This document shows positions 37,305 to 46,139 of a DNA stretch of 64,000 bases, piece by piece. Made by a program: the position numbers and the translations under genes. The stretch is from JAIBJN01 sp963775505 (lineage in GTDB: Bacteria > Actinomycetota > Thermoleophilia > Gaiellales > Gaiellaceae), in contig CAVZIL010000008.1 of the NCBI GenBank assembly GCA_963775505.1, positions 620,001 to 684,000 on the forward strand, in the 5' to 3' direction. How positions within the stretch are numbered: the stretch's first letter is position 1; each line of letters starts with the position of its first letter. Under the pieces are notes generated by a model that saw only the letters and a list, made by a program, of their open reading frames with translations, searched no databases and was not told the origin of the DNA.

Positions 37305-38323
37305 AGGCGATGGTCATGGCCGCCGGCCTGGGGACGCGGCTCCGCCCGCTCACCGACGTCCTGCCGAAGCCGATGATGCCGGTCGCCAACCGGCCGGTGC
37401 TCCACCACCTCCTCAACCTCCTCCGGCGTCACGACGTCAGCGAAGTCGGGATCAACCTGCACGCCTTCCCCGAGATGATCCGGAGCTACTTCGGAGACGG
37501 TGCGGCCCTCGACATGTCGATTCTCTGGTCGGAGGAGCCGGAGCTGCTCGGCACCGCCGGCGGGACGAAGAAGCTCCAGGACTACTGGGGCGACGAGACG
37601 ATCCTCATCACCTCGGGCGACGGGCTCCACGACGTCGACCTGACCGCGCTCCTCGGCCACCATCAGCGCACCGGCGCGCTGGCGACCCTCACCGTCAAGC
37701 CCGTTCCCGATCCGTCCTCTTACGGCGTCGTCATCCTCGACCGCGACACGCGGGTGCGCGGCTTCCAGGAGAAGCCGCGACGCGACGAGGCGCGGAGCGA
37801 CCTGGCCAACTGCGGGATCTACGTGATCGAGCCCGAGCTGCTCGAGCGGATCCCTCCCGACACCTTCTACGACTTCGGTGAGGACGTCTGGCCGAACCTC
37901 GTCGCCGCGGGCGAGGAGGTCTACGCGTACACGACGATGGCCTACTGGAACGACGTCGGCGATCTCGACGAGCTGCGCAACACGATCCTCGACGCCGTGC
38001 TCGGCCACGTGCGCGTGGACATCCCCGGCGAGGAGATCGACCCGGGCGTCTGGGCGGAGGAGGGCTGCCGAATCCACCCCGACGCCATGATCGACGGGCC
38101 CGTCGTCCTCGGGCCGAACGTCACCGTCGAGGCGGACGCCCAGATCCGGGGCCCCGCCGCCATCGGCGCCGACTGCCAAGTCGGGCAGGCGGCCGCCATC
38201 CGCCGGGCGGCGCTGCTTCCGGGGAGCGTCGTTCCCGACGAGGGCCTCGCCATCGCGGGGATCTTCGGCGACGCCTCGAAGCTCGCGGAGAGCATCCTCC
38301 GCTACCCCGCCGCGTCGTCCTGA
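37301..38323 (+). CDS. NDP-sugar pyrophosphorylase, mannose-1-phosphate guanylyltransferase-like
   Basis: A 340-residue enzyme with a nucleotidyltransferase domain and a C-terminal left-handed beta-helix region (about residues 245-320) of hexapeptide-like units. MAAGLGTRLRPLTDVLPKPMMPV is the nucleotide-binding signature (over residues 5-27). SGDGLHDVD supplies the metal site, and YWNDVGDLDELRNT ends the catalytic domain. It resembles archaeal and actinobacterial GDP-mannose or dTDP-glucose pyrophosphorylases; the exact sugar is uncertain. It is coupled to mtnA by a GTGA overlap and converges on the decayed gene at 38328. Confidence 0.85.
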   Translation: MKAMVMAAGLGTRLRPLTDVLPKPMMPVANRPVLHHLLNLLRRHDVSEVGINLHAFPEMIRSYFGDGAALDMSILWSEEPELLGTAGGTKKLQDYWGDETILITSGDGLHDVDLTALLGHHQRTGALATLTVKPVPDPSSYGVVILDRDTRVRGFQEKPRRDEARSDLANCGIYVIEPELLERIPPDTFYDFGEDVWPNLVAAGEEVYAYTTMAYWNDVGDLDELRNTILDAVLGHVRVDIPGEEIDPGVWAEEGCRIHPDAMIDGPVVLGPNVTVEADAQIRGPAAIGADCQVGQAAAIRRAALLPGSVVPDEGLAIAGIFGDASKLAESILRYPAASS

Positions 38324-38327
38324 GCTT

Positions 38328-38660
38328 TCAGGACTTGTCGCCGGCTCCGATCGGTGCCAGGCCCGCGGAGCGGAGGCGGTCGGTGTCCGCGATCACGAGC
38401 GCCATGGCGCCGAGCACCTCGGTACGGTCGCCCAGCACGCCCGCCTTGACCGCCGCCGCCTGGGCCGCGCCCGGGGAGCAAGTAGCGGTCGATCTCCTCG
38501 CGCACTCCGTCGAGGAGCGCGTCGCCGGCTGCACGAGGGTTCGCACGGCGCGCTCGAGATCCTCGATCCCGGTGAGGAACGAGCTCTCCCCGAACAGCCG
38601 TGGTCCACGGCGACGTCGAAGCAGCGCCCGTCGGCGGCGAAGAGGCGCTTCAGGCGATCG
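38328..38660 (-). pseudogene. Fused remnant: aldolase N-terminus joined to ROK-family kinase C-terminus
   Basis: Reading minus, the first part encodes RLKRLFAADGRCFDVAVDHG, then, one frame over, LFGESSFLTGIEDLERAVR. This is the start of a DeoC/LacD-like class I aldolase with one base missing. After about 45 codons the sequence changes to DGVREEIDRYLLPG and, after another frame change, AQAAAVKAGVLGDRTEVLGA, which looks like the C-terminus of a ROK sugar kinase ending at a TGA at 38328. No intact start codon is visible. An internal deletion across two neighbouring genes plus two frameshifts would explain this. It follows the Gfo/Idh gene at the end of the catabolic operon. Confidence 0.7.
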
Positions 38661-39827
38661 CTAGCGATACGCGACGTCCTCGCGCCGGCCCGAGTCGCTC
38701 GAGCGCACGATCGCGTCGCAGACCTCGGCTGCGCGGTATCCGTCCTCGAACGTCGCTCCATGCGGCCCGACCTCGCCGTCCGCGGCGATCGCGGCGAGCA
38801 GGTGGTGTAGCTCGTGCACGAAAGAGTGCTCCCAACCGATGATGTGCCCGTGCGGCCACCAGTGCTCCCAGAACGGGTGATCGGCCTCCGAGACGAGCAC
38901 GCTTCGGAATCCCTGAGCCCGGTCGGCAGGCTTCGAGTCGCGAATGTGCACCTGCAGCTCGTTCAGCCGCTCGAGGTCGAAGGCGATCGAGCCCTTCGAG
39001 CCGTTGATCTCCCAGGCGAAGGCATTCTTGCGGCCGGGGCAGAAGCGTGAGGCCTCGATCGTGCCGACGGCGCCGTTCTCGAACGTGACGACCGACTCGA
39101 ACGCGTCGTCGACGTCACGACCCTCCTTGAACGTCCGGGTGGCGCCGCTCACCGACTCGATCTCACCGACGAGGTAGCGCGCCAGGTCGATCACGTGCGC
39201 GCCCAGGTCGCCGAGGGCTCCGGAGCCGGCGGCGCTGCGGTCGAATCGCCACACCTGGTCGTCGATGTCGCCCCACTCCTGCAGATAGCGGCCCCTGAAG
39301 TGGTAGACGTCTCCCAGCTCGCCGGCCTCCAGCAGCTCCCGGGCCAGCCGCACCGCCGGGACGAACCGGTAGTTGAACGCGCACATGTGCTTCACGCCCG
39401 TCGCGGTAACTCGTTGCCAGACCTCGTGGCTCTCGTCGGCGGTGCGCGCGAGGGGCTTCTCGCAGACGACGTGCTTGCCCGCCTCGGCTGCCGCGATCGT
39501 GGGCTCTGCGTGCAGGTCGTTCGGTCCGCTGTTGTCGAAGAGCTCGATCTCGTCGTTTGCGAGCAGCTCGCGCCAGTCGGTCGTGTAGCCCTCGAAGCCG
39601 TAGCGCCGAGCGGCCTCCGCGACCGCCTCCTCGGTTCTCCCGGAGACCGAAACGAGCCGCGGCACGAGCGGCGGCGGCCAGGTCATGTACGCGATCTTGC
39701 GGTAGGCGTTCGAGTGTGCCTTGCCCATGAAGGCGTAGCCGAGCATGCCGACCCCGATCGTTCGCGCCTGGCCCGGGCCCCCGGCCCGCCCCATCGTGAG
39801 GAAGCCGACCTCGCTCTCGTCTGCCAT
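38661..39827 (-). CDS. Gfo/Idh/MocA family oxidoreductase
   Basis: A 388-residue NAD(P)-dependent sugar or polyol dehydrogenase. The Rossmann motif is in IGVGMLGYAFMGKAHSNAYR (near residues 24-43), the catalytic CEKPLA is near 116, and the second half is the alpha/beta substrate domain with GDLGAHVIDLARYL holding the likely catalytic Asp and His. The ATG at 39827 follows a GAGGAG site lying in the end of the upstream epimerase gene. The substrate is unknown; inositol and glucoside dehydrogenases belong to the family. It is the last intact gene of the operon. Confidence 0.88.
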   Translation of the reverse strand: MADESEVGFLTMGRAGGPGQARTIGVGMLGYAFMGKAHSNAYRKIAYMTWPPPLVPRLVSVSGRTEEAVAEAARRYGFEGYTTDWRELLANDEIELFDNSGPNDLHAEPTIAAAEAGKHVVCEKPLARTADESHEVWQRVTATGVKHMCAFNYRFVPAVRLARELLEAGELGDVYHFRGRYLQEWGDIDDQVWRFDRSAAGSGALGDLGAHVIDLARYLVGEIESVSGATRTFKEGRDVDDAFESVVTFENGAVGTIEASRFCPGRKNAFAWEINGSKGSIAFDLERLNELQVHIRDSKPADRAQGFRSVLVSEADHPFWEHWWPHGHIIGWEHSFVHELHHLLAAIAADGEVGPHGATFEDGYRAAEVCDAIVRSSDSGRREDVAYR

Positions 39828-39828
39828 G

Positions 39829-40827
39829 TCAGCTCCTCTCGTAGGCCGCGTCGAAGGCGAGCGCGGACGGCGTGAAGTCGCTGCGGCGCACGAAGGCCAG
39901 CGCGTCCTGGGCGCCCCACTCACGATCCATTCCCGCGTCCTCCCATTCGATCGAGAGCGGCCCTTCGTAGCCGATCCGGTTGAGGGCGCGGAACAGCGAC
40001 TCGAAGTCCACGTCCCCGTGCCCCGGCGAGACGAAGTCCCAGCCGCGGCCGGTCTCCCCGAAGTTCAGGTGGCCGCCGAGGATCGAGCTGCGGCCGTCGA
40101 GGTTCTTCTGCGAGTCCTTGACGTGCACGTGGTAGATGCGATCGGCGAACTCGTCCACGAACGCGGCCGAATCGAGGAACTGGTGCGCGAAGTGGCTCGG
40201 GTCGAAGTTGATGCCGAAGCCTTCGCGGCGGTCGATGGCGTCCAGCGTCTTGCGAGTTGTCACGAAGTCGTAAGCGATCTCCGTGGGATGCACCTCGAGC
40301 CCGTAGTGAACGCCCTCGGCCTCGAAGACGTCGACGATCGGGCCCCAGCGCTCCGCGAAGTCTCGATAGCCGGCTTCGATCGCGTCGAAGTCGTTCGGCG
40401 GGAACGAGTAGAGGAGATGCCAGATGGGAGACCCAGTGAAGCCGTTCACCTGGGTGACGCCGAACTTGGCGGCCGCCCGGGCGGTGGCCTTGACCTTGTC
40501 GGCTGCGCGCTGCCGAACCCCTTCCGGATCGCCGTCCCCCCAGACGTCGGGGGGCAGGATCGCCCGGTGGCGCTCGTCGACCGGGTCGCACACCGCCTGG
40601 CCGACGAGGTGCGTGGAGATCGCGAAGCACTGGAGGCCGTGCCGCGCGAGGATCTCACGGCGCCCGTCGACGTACCCGGGGTCGGCGAGTGCCTCGTCGA
40701 CGTCGAAGTGGTCGCCCCAGCAGGCCAGCTCGAGGCCGTCGAAGCCCCAGGCGGAGGCCTTGCCGGCGAGCTCGTCGAGCGGAAGGTCGGCCCACTGGCC
40801 CGTGAAGAGCGTGACAGGACGTGCCAT
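39829..40827 (-). CDS. Sugar phosphate isomerase/epimerase (TIM barrel)
   Basis: A 332-residue xylose-isomerase-like TIM barrel. Metal ligands expected for the family appear in order: Glu in YGLEVHPTEIA, Asp/His in NFDPSHFAHQF, His in IYHVHVKDS and Glu in PLSIEWEDAG. Such proteins epimerise or isomerise keto sugars and inosose-type intermediates. It is followed by the Gfo/Idh gene with only one base between stop and start, a pairing typical of inositol- or ketosugar-type catabolism. The exact reaction cannot be read from sequence. Confidence 0.85.
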   Translation of the reverse strand: MARPVTLFTGQWADLPLDELAGKASAWGFDGLELACWGDHFDVDEALADPGYVDGRREILARHGLQCFAISTHLVGQAVCDPVDERHRAILPPDVWGDGDPEGVRQRAADKVKATARAAAKFGVTQVNGFTGSPIWHLLYSFPPNDFDAIEAGYRDFAERWGPIVDVFEAEGVHYGLEVHPTEIAYDFVTTRKTLDAIDRREGFGINFDPSHFAHQFLDSAAFVDEFADRIYHVHVKDSQKNLDGRSSILGGHLNFGETGRGWDFVSPGHGDVDFESLFRALNRIGYEGPLSIEWEDAGMDREWGAQDALAFVRRSDFTPSALAFDAAYERS

Positions 40828-40839
40828 TCGCTGTCCTCC

Positions 40840-41652
40840 TTACGCGTTCGTGGACGGGGTGGTTGCCTGGCTCGGGGCCAGGATGAGGTTGACGCCGGCA
40901 GCCTCGTAGGCCCGGATCGCCTTGCGCGGAAGGCCGTCGTCGACGACCAGGGCGTCGAGCTCTTCCGGGCGCGCGATCGAAAGCAGGGCAGAAAGGCCGA
41001 ACTTGGACGAGTCGATGAGTCCGATCGTCTTGGCCGAGGAGGCGGATGCGGCTTTCAGGGTGTCGGCAAGTGCTCGCCGCGTCGTGGTCAGCCCGTTCTC
41101 GAGCGTGATGCCTCCGGCCGAGACGAAGGCCGTCTCCATGTTGAGGTCGCCGAGAAACTCCGCCGCCCAGCGGCCGCCGATCATGCGGAGCGTCTGGTCG
41201 ACCTCGCCGGGCGTGACGACGACGTGGATCGACTGGGCGTGCAGCTCGCCTGCGATCGCGGGTGAGTTGGTCACGAGAGTGAGCGCCCGCGGCGGATGGC
41301 GCTGCAGGTGGCGGGCGAACACGAGGCACGTCGTGGACGAGTCGACGAAGATCGTCGAGCCGTCCTCGACGAACCGGGCGGCACGCATCGCGATCGCCTC
41401 CTTCGCGGACAGTGCATGCTCCAGCCGCTTCGTCCAGTCCGTGGCTACGCGGAGCTCGCTGGGCCCGCTCCCGGGCAGGCGTGCGCCACCGTGGACGCGC
41501 TCGATGAGGCCGTCGCGGCCGAGGCGTTCCAGGTCGCGATGAACAGTGATCTGGGAGACGCCGTAGTCGCGAGCCAGCTCGGCGATCGATGCACCACCGT
41601 CGCGCTGGATCCGCTCGAGGATGCTGGCTCTGCGCAAGTCGGCTGGCACCAA
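40840..41652 (-). CDS. DeoR family transcriptional repressor
   Basis: A 270-residue regulator with the N-terminal DeoR helix-turn-helix (RRASILERIQRDGGASIAEL then VSQITVHRDLERL, residues about 7-50) and a C-terminal sugar-phosphate sensing domain (DeoRC) containing SAKEAIAMRAARFV, VTNSPAIA and IGLIDSSKFG. DeoR proteins usually repress catabolic operons until a phosphorylated sugar binds. It lies inside the operon it would control; direct repeats at 53949-53981, at the operon promoter, are the obvious operator candidate. Confidence 0.88.
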   Translation of the reverse strand: MVPADLRRASILERIQRDGGASIAELARDYGVSQITVHRDLERLGRDGLIERVHGGARLPGSGPSELRVATDWTKRLEHALSAKEAIAMRAARFVEDGSTIFVDSSTTCLVFARHLQRHPPRALTLVTNSPAIAGELHAQSIHVVVTPGEVDQTLRMIGGRWAAEFLGDLNMETAFVSAGGITLENGLTTTRRALADTLKAASASSAKTIGLIDSSKFGLSALLSIARPEELDALVVDDGLPRKAIRAYEAAGVNLILAPSQATTPSTNA

Positions 41653-41661
41653 CCGTCCTCC

Positions 41662-42900
41662 TCAGGTTGCCGACGACGCGGAGGCCAGGACGAGGTAGCG
41701 CTCGGCGACCAGGTCGGCGAACTCCGGGTCGTTCACGTGGGTGTCCACGAGCTCGAGTTGGATGTCTGGCCGCAGAGCGGATCCCAGCGCGTCGAGGAAT
41801 GCGGCGTCGGCCTCGGGGAGCCAGAGGTCGCCGCCCTCGACGTCTGCCAGCGAGAACCCGAGGGTCGGGGCGACGACGTGAACCGGCCCGCGCGCGTCGT
41901 TCAGTCGTCCGGCGACGACGCGCCCGAGCTCGGCCATCTCCGCCGGCTCTAGTCGGACGAGCGTCGCCACCGGGTTGTGGTAGTAGCTCTTGCGCCCGCG
42001 GTATTCCGCCGGGACGGTTTCGCGCGCCCCCTGGTTGAAGAAGTCCACGCAGCCCGGAACGACCACCTGCGGCAGACCATGTGCGCCCGCGACACGGAGG
42101 CGGTCGGGCCCGGTCGCATGGAGCCCGTCGAGGAGCGAGTTCGCGAGCTCGGAGAGCGTGTAGTCGATCACCCCCGCGAGCGCGCCTGCTTCGACCAGCT
42201 TCTCCATCGCCGGCCCGCCGACGCCGTTCGCGTGGAAGATGACCGGCTCGTGGCCGGCCCGCTCGAGCGCCGCGCGGATGCGCATCACCGCGGGAGTGGT
42301 ATGGCCGAGCATCGTGATGCCCACGCTCCGGCCGCCCAGGTCCCGAAGCGGGCGTCCGGCGTCCCGAGCCATGCCCGCGACGGCTGCGGCCGCATTGTCG
42401 AAGACCGCCCGCGCGATCGGGTTGAGGCCGAGGATGTCGACGACCGAGTGCATGACGAGGACGTCGCTCTCGCCGACGAAGGGGCCGAACGCACGCCGGC
42501 CCGAAGCGCTGGGGGTCACGATCACCTTCGGGACGCCGACGGGGAGAGCGCGCATCCCGGCGGCTCCCAGGAGCGCTCCCTCCGCACCACCGAGACAGAG
42601 CACGCCGTGCAGGCCACCCTCGAGCCAGAGGCGGAGGCAGACGGCACGGACTCCCTGCTCCATGAGCTCGACCGCGGCGCCTCGGCTTCCCGCCGACTGG
42701 ACGTGCTCCAGCTCGTAGCCTGCCTCGCGGGCCACCTCCTCGCGCGTGACGTCGGCGCCCGTGCCCGGCTCGCCCAGGATCCCCGAGTCGATCACGACCG
42801 GCCGAACGCCGAGGCCGGCGAGGCGCTCGCGCACGTACGCGATCTCCTCGCCCTTGGTGTCGAGCGTCCCGATCAGCGCGATCCGCGGCTCGTTGGTCAC
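41662..42900 (-). CDS. Tm-1-like ATP-binding domain protein (UPF0261), copy 1
   Basis: A 412-residue protein of the UPF0261 family, named after the N-terminal half of tomato Tm-1. It starts with IALIGTLDTKGEEIAYVRERL split over residues 6-27 and VIDSGILGEPG, and has GGAEGALLGAAGMRALPVGVPK and FHANGVGGPAMEKLVEAG (near 230), the phosphate-binding style glycine segments conserved in the family. The biochemical role is not established. A second copy of similar length lies at 47497-48729 in the same operon. Here it precedes the DeoR gene and follows a creatininase-family gene. Confidence 0.85.
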   Translation of the reverse strand: MTNEPRIALIGTLDTKGEEIAYVRERLAGLGVRPVVIDSGILGEPGTGADVTREEVAREAGYELEHVQSAGSRGAAVELMEQGVRAVCLRLWLEGGLHGVLCLGGAEGALLGAAGMRALPVGVPKVIVTPSASGRRAFGPFVGESDVLVMHSVVDILGLNPIARAVFDNAAAAVAGMARDAGRPLRDLGGRSVGITMLGHTTPAVMRIRAALERAGHEPVIFHANGVGGPAMEKLVEAGALAGVIDYTLSELANSLLDGLHATGPDRLRVAGAHGLPQVVVPGCVDFFNQGARETVPAEYRGRKSYYHNPVATLVRLEPAEMAELGRVVAGRLNDARGPVHVVAPTLGFSLADVEGGDLWLPEADAAFLDALGSALRPDIQLELVDTHVNDPEFADLVAERYLVLASASSAT

Positions 42901-42907
42901 GGGTCAC

Positions 42908-43762
42908 TCACGCGCGTTCGAGCCACTCCCGGGTGTGCACGTCGACCGGCACCTTCTGGAACTCCTCGAGCGCCTCGGCAAGGTGCCCGGCGTAAAGCTC
43001 GTAGGTGCGCTCTCCCTTCTCGGCCGTCGCGCGAAAGGGATTGCCGATCACGCCGCTCGGCGTGAAGTCGCCGTGATCCGTGGGGAAGAGGAAGTACTGG
43101 TATCCCTGGAACTCGACTTCGGGCGCGCCGTCCAGCTTGACGAAGCCCTCGGGAAACCAGTCCGGCCGCCTCACCTTCTGGTTCACGGCGCGGTCCATGC
43201 GGACGAGCCGCTCGTCGTGGGCCATGACCTGCGCGGTCTCGAGCTCGCTGGAGTGCCAGCCCGGCGTCTCCTCCGGCGGGTTCTCCATCACCGGCTCGAC
43301 GAGCCCGAGGTAGCGCTCGGCGTAGAGCTTGGAGAACGTGACGAACGCGCCGGTCTCGTAGCGAATCCGCCGCAGCAGCGGATCGATGATCTTCGTGTTC
43401 GACCCGTGGTTGTTCACGAACACGAGCCGGTTGAACCCGTGGTGGATGAGCGAGCGGGCGACGTCGTGGTAGACGTCGAGCAGGATCTGCGAGCGAATCG
43501 TGATCGTTCCCGTTCCGTCGCCGGCCCCGTACATGTGCTGCGGCGAGTAGCCGAACCAGATGCACGGGGTGTAGAGAACCTGGGCCCGTTCGGCCGCCCG
43601 CCGTGTGATCTCGTCGGCCTGGATCGTGTCCGTCGCGAGGGGCAGGTGCGGTCCGTGCTGCTCCAGGCTCGCGATGGGGATCATCACGATGTCCTTCTCG
43701 CTCAGGTATGCCTTGATGTCCGGCGGGGCGAGATCGGCGATGTTGTAGGAGGGAAGCTCCAT
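42908..43762 (-). CDS. Creatininase-family amidohydrolase
   Basis: A 284-residue metal enzyme. Family metal ligands are visible in SLEQHGPHLPLATDTIQA (Glu, His and Asp), NNHGSN (His) and WHSSELETAQ (the Glu of the usual HAGExETS motif). Members hydrolyse cyclic amides such as creatinine, or the formamide in MftE and FAPy deformylase. The substrate here is unknown; inside a sugar-type operon it may open a lactam or amide of an amino sugar. This is inference. Confidence 0.85.
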   Translation of the reverse strand: MELPSYNIADLAPPDIKAYLSEKDIVMIPIASLEQHGPHLPLATDTIQADEITRRAAERAQVLYTPCIWFGYSPQHMYGAGDGTGTITIRSQILLDVYHDVARSLIHHGFNRLVFVNNHGSNTKIIDPLLRRIRYETGAFVTFSKLYAERYLGLVEPVMENPPEETPGWHSSELETAQVMAHDERLVRMDRAVNQKVRRPDWFPEGFVKLDGAPEVEFQGYQYFLFPTDHGDFTPSGVIGNPFRATAEKGERTYELYAGHLAEALEEFQKVPVDVHTREWLERA

Positions 43763-43772
43763 CGGATCTCCT

Positions 43773-44681
43773 CTAGGCAGGAGCCGCGGCGCTCATCGCC
43801 TGGCGCAGGCAGTCGATCGACTCCTGGACGTACCTGTCGTACAGCTCCTCCGGTACCGCGCCCGTGCCGTGATCGCGCAGGAACTGCTCGAGCCCCACGC
43901 TCGCGTCGGCCTCGGATGCATCGCCGATCTCCGTGCGCTCGGAGATGCGGCTGCGATCGACGGTGGCGACGAACTCGACGGTGAGATAAGCGTCGTAGCC
44001 GATCTCGCCGAGCGTGCGCACGATCAACTCCCAGTCGATGGCTCCCTGCCCGGGGGGCATGCGGTTGTTGTCGGCGACGTGGAAGTCGACCAGTTGATCG
44101 CCGGCGGCCCTGATGGCGGCAGGCCAGTCCGCTTCCTCGATGTTCATGTGAAAGATGTCGAGGCAGACGCCGCAGTCGCCGCCGACGTCCTCCGCCAGCG
44201 CGAGAGCCTGGTCGCAACGGTTGAGGAAGTACGTCTCGAAGCGGTTGAGCGGCTCGAGCGCGAGTCGTACTCCGCACATCTCGGCGTGGGCCTGGCACTC
44301 CTTCAGGCTCTCGACGGCCCACTTCCACTCCGCTTCCGGGGTCGACATCGGCGTGACCTTTCCGACCGTGGACGGGACGACCGTCAGGATCGAGCCGCCG
44401 AGCTCCTTGATCAGGTCGAGCGTGTCCTTCACGTACTGGACGCTGCCGACGCGCACGTACTTGTCCTCGTGCAGGAGGTCACGGCCGCCGACCATGAGCG
44501 TCACGGACCCCCAGCACTCGAGCCCGTTCTCCTCGAGCAGCGACCGGACGTGCTTCGCGTCGTAGAGTGCGGGCTCGCCCGAGATCTCGATGCCGTCGTA
44601 GCCGCACCGGCCCAGACGCCGGAGCGTCGTCTCGATCGGCTCGGGCCGCATCCAGTTGTGCATCGCCACCTTCAGTCCCAT
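43773..44681 (-). CDS. Ketose 3-epimerase-like TIM barrel protein
   Basis: A 302-residue protein close to D-tagatose/D-psicose 3-epimerases. The four metal ligands fit that subfamily: Glu in LALEPLNRFETYFLN, Asp in VCLDIFHMNIEEADW, His in VDFHVADNNRMPPGQG, and Glu in YLTVEFVA. The ADNNRMPPGQGAIDW stretch corresponds to the loop that covers the substrate. It probably acts on a free ketose or a related sugar acid. The ATG at 44681 follows a GAGGA site. It lies between the FAD-linked oxidase and the creatininase-family gene. Confidence 0.83.
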   Translation of the reverse strand: MGLKVAMHNWMRPEPIETTLRRLGRCGYDGIEISGEPALYDAKHVRSLLEENGLECWGSVTLMVGGRDLLHEDKYVRVGSVQYVKDTLDLIKELGGSILTVVPSTVGKVTPMSTPEAEWKWAVESLKECQAHAEMCGVRLALEPLNRFETYFLNRCDQALALAEDVGGDCGVCLDIFHMNIEEADWPAAIRAAGDQLVDFHVADNNRMPPGQGAIDWELIVRTLGEIGYDAYLTVEFVATVDRSRISERTEIGDASEADASVGLEQFLRDHGTGAVPEELYDRYVQESIDCLRQAMSAAAPA

Positions 44682-44695
44682 CGGTCCTCCTCGCG

Positions 44696-46120
44696 TTACA
44701 GATCGAGCTTGCCCGGGTTCATGATCCGGTTCGGGTCGAGCACCTCCTTGATCCGTCGCAGGACGTCGAGCGCCGGCCCGTGCTGGGCGCGCATGTACGG
44801 GGCGAGCTTCAGCCCGACGCCGTGGTGGTCGTTCATGACGCCGCCGGCGCCCAGCATCGCCTCGACCGCGTCCTCCCAGATGCGGTCGTGCAGGTCGATT
44901 GCTTCGGGCCCGCCGTCCGGGACGATGAAGCGGCCGTACATCATCGTCCCCCACGGGTACCAGTGGCTGAAGTGGACTTTGAGCGTCAGGCCATGGTCGG
45001 CGTAGGGCGCCTCGACCGCTGTTTTCACCGCCCGGTAGACGTCGTAGATGCGGGCGTAGGTGGCGACGGCCTCGATCGTCCCCCAGATCGAGGGAAGCTG
45101 AGGGTGGTGCGGCGGCTTGTAGAACTCGTACCGGCGGCGCCACCAGGTCTCGCCGAGGCCGCCGTCCAGTACGACCCCGCCGTGCTCCTGCGCCACCGCG
45201 ACGAGCGTCTCCGCCTCTGCGTCGGCAACCGCCGGCTCCCCTTCGCAGCAGAAGACGGTGCAGACGCCGTCGAGCTCCCGATCGACGACGGGGCCGAGCG
45301 ACGTTCGCGTCGCCACCTCGTCGTACATGCGCACGACGGACGGGCGCAGCCCTCGCGCGATACAGGAGCGCACGGCGGCGATCCCTGCGGGCACCGACGC
45401 GAACGAGACCGCCTCGAAGCGACGCGCCGCCGGAACGGGGGCGAGCTGCAAGGTGGCACGGGTGATGACACCGAGCGTGCCCTCGGAGCCAACGAAGAGC
45501 TGGGTCAACTCGGGCCCGACCGCGTGTCTCGGGACGGCCACGGTCTCGATCACGCTTCCGTCGGCGAGCGCGACGCGAAGCGAGAGGACGAGATCCTCGA
45601 TCTTGCCGTAGCGCGTCGAGAGCACTCCCGAGCCTCGCGCGGCGACGTAGCCGCCGACGGTCGCCAGGTCGACCGAGGCCGGGTAATGCGGCAGCATCAG
45701 CCCCCGCTCGTTCAGGGCGCGCTCGAGCACCTCGCCGTTGACGCCCGCCTCGGCCGTGACCGTCAGCGAATCCTCGTCCACCTCCACGATCCGGTCGAGG
45801 CGCGTGAGGTCGAGGAGGATGCCTCCTCCGACCGGGACCGCTCCTCCCTGGCTTCCCGAGCCGCCGCCGCGTGGGACGACCGGAAGGCCGCGTTCGTTGG
45901 CGAAGCGCAGGACGGACGCGACGCCCGCCTCGTCGGCGGGCAAGACGGCCGCGTCAGGGAGGCCGAGCGGAGCCCCGTGCGCCCGGGCCGCGAGCGCCTT
46001 CCAGTAGGTGTCCGCGGAGTAGCGCTCCAGGAGGCCCGCGTCCGCGACGACCGCGTCGGAGCCGACGAGGTCGCGAAGATCCCGCGCGAGGGTCTCGGTC
46101 TTGGGGGTCCCAACGCTCAT
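44696..46120 (-). CDS. FAD-linked oxidase (glycolate oxidase GlcD / alkyl-DHAP synthase-like)
   Basis: A 474-residue PCMH-type flavoprotein. The FAD pyrophosphate loop is in VVPRGGGSGSQGGAVPVGGG (near residue 85), with SVDLATVGGYVAARGSG and LFVGSEGTLGVITRATL further on. The C-terminal domain contains NDHHGVGLKLAPYM and DPNRIMNPGKL, a layout shared with GlcD, D-lactate dehydrogenases and alkyl-DHAP synthases. It probably oxidises a 2-hydroxy acid or sugar acid in the pathway. The ATG at 46120 lies 20 bases downstream of the two-hairpin repeat that separates it from the cupin gene. Confidence 0.87.
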   Translation of the reverse strand: MSVGTPKTETLARDLRDLVGSDAVVADAGLLERYSADTYWKALAARAHGAPLGLPDAAVLPADEAGVASVLRFANERGLPVVPRGGGSGSQGGAVPVGGGILLDLTRLDRIVEVDEDSLTVTAEAGVNGEVLERALNERGLMLPHYPASVDLATVGGYVAARGSGVLSTRYGKIEDLVLSLRVALADGSVIETVAVPRHAVGPELTQLFVGSEGTLGVITRATLQLAPVPAARRFEAVSFASVPAGIAAVRSCIARGLRPSVVRMYDEVATRTSLGPVVDRELDGVCTVFCCEGEPAVADAEAETLVAVAQEHGGVVLDGGLGETWWRRRYEFYKPPHHPQLPSIWGTIEAVATYARIYDVYRAVKTAVEAPYADHGLTLKVHFSHWYPWGTMMYGRFIVPDGGPEAIDLHDRIWEDAVEAMLGAGGVMNDHHGVGLKLAPYMRAQHGPALDVLRRIKEVLDPNRIMNPGKLDL

Positions 46121-46139
46121 CGGCTGGCCTCCGGCCGGG

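Noticed and set aside
38320..38336. Short inverted repeat CCTGA/TCAGG between convergent genes as a terminator
   Set aside because: Only 5 bp and no T run; too weak to call.
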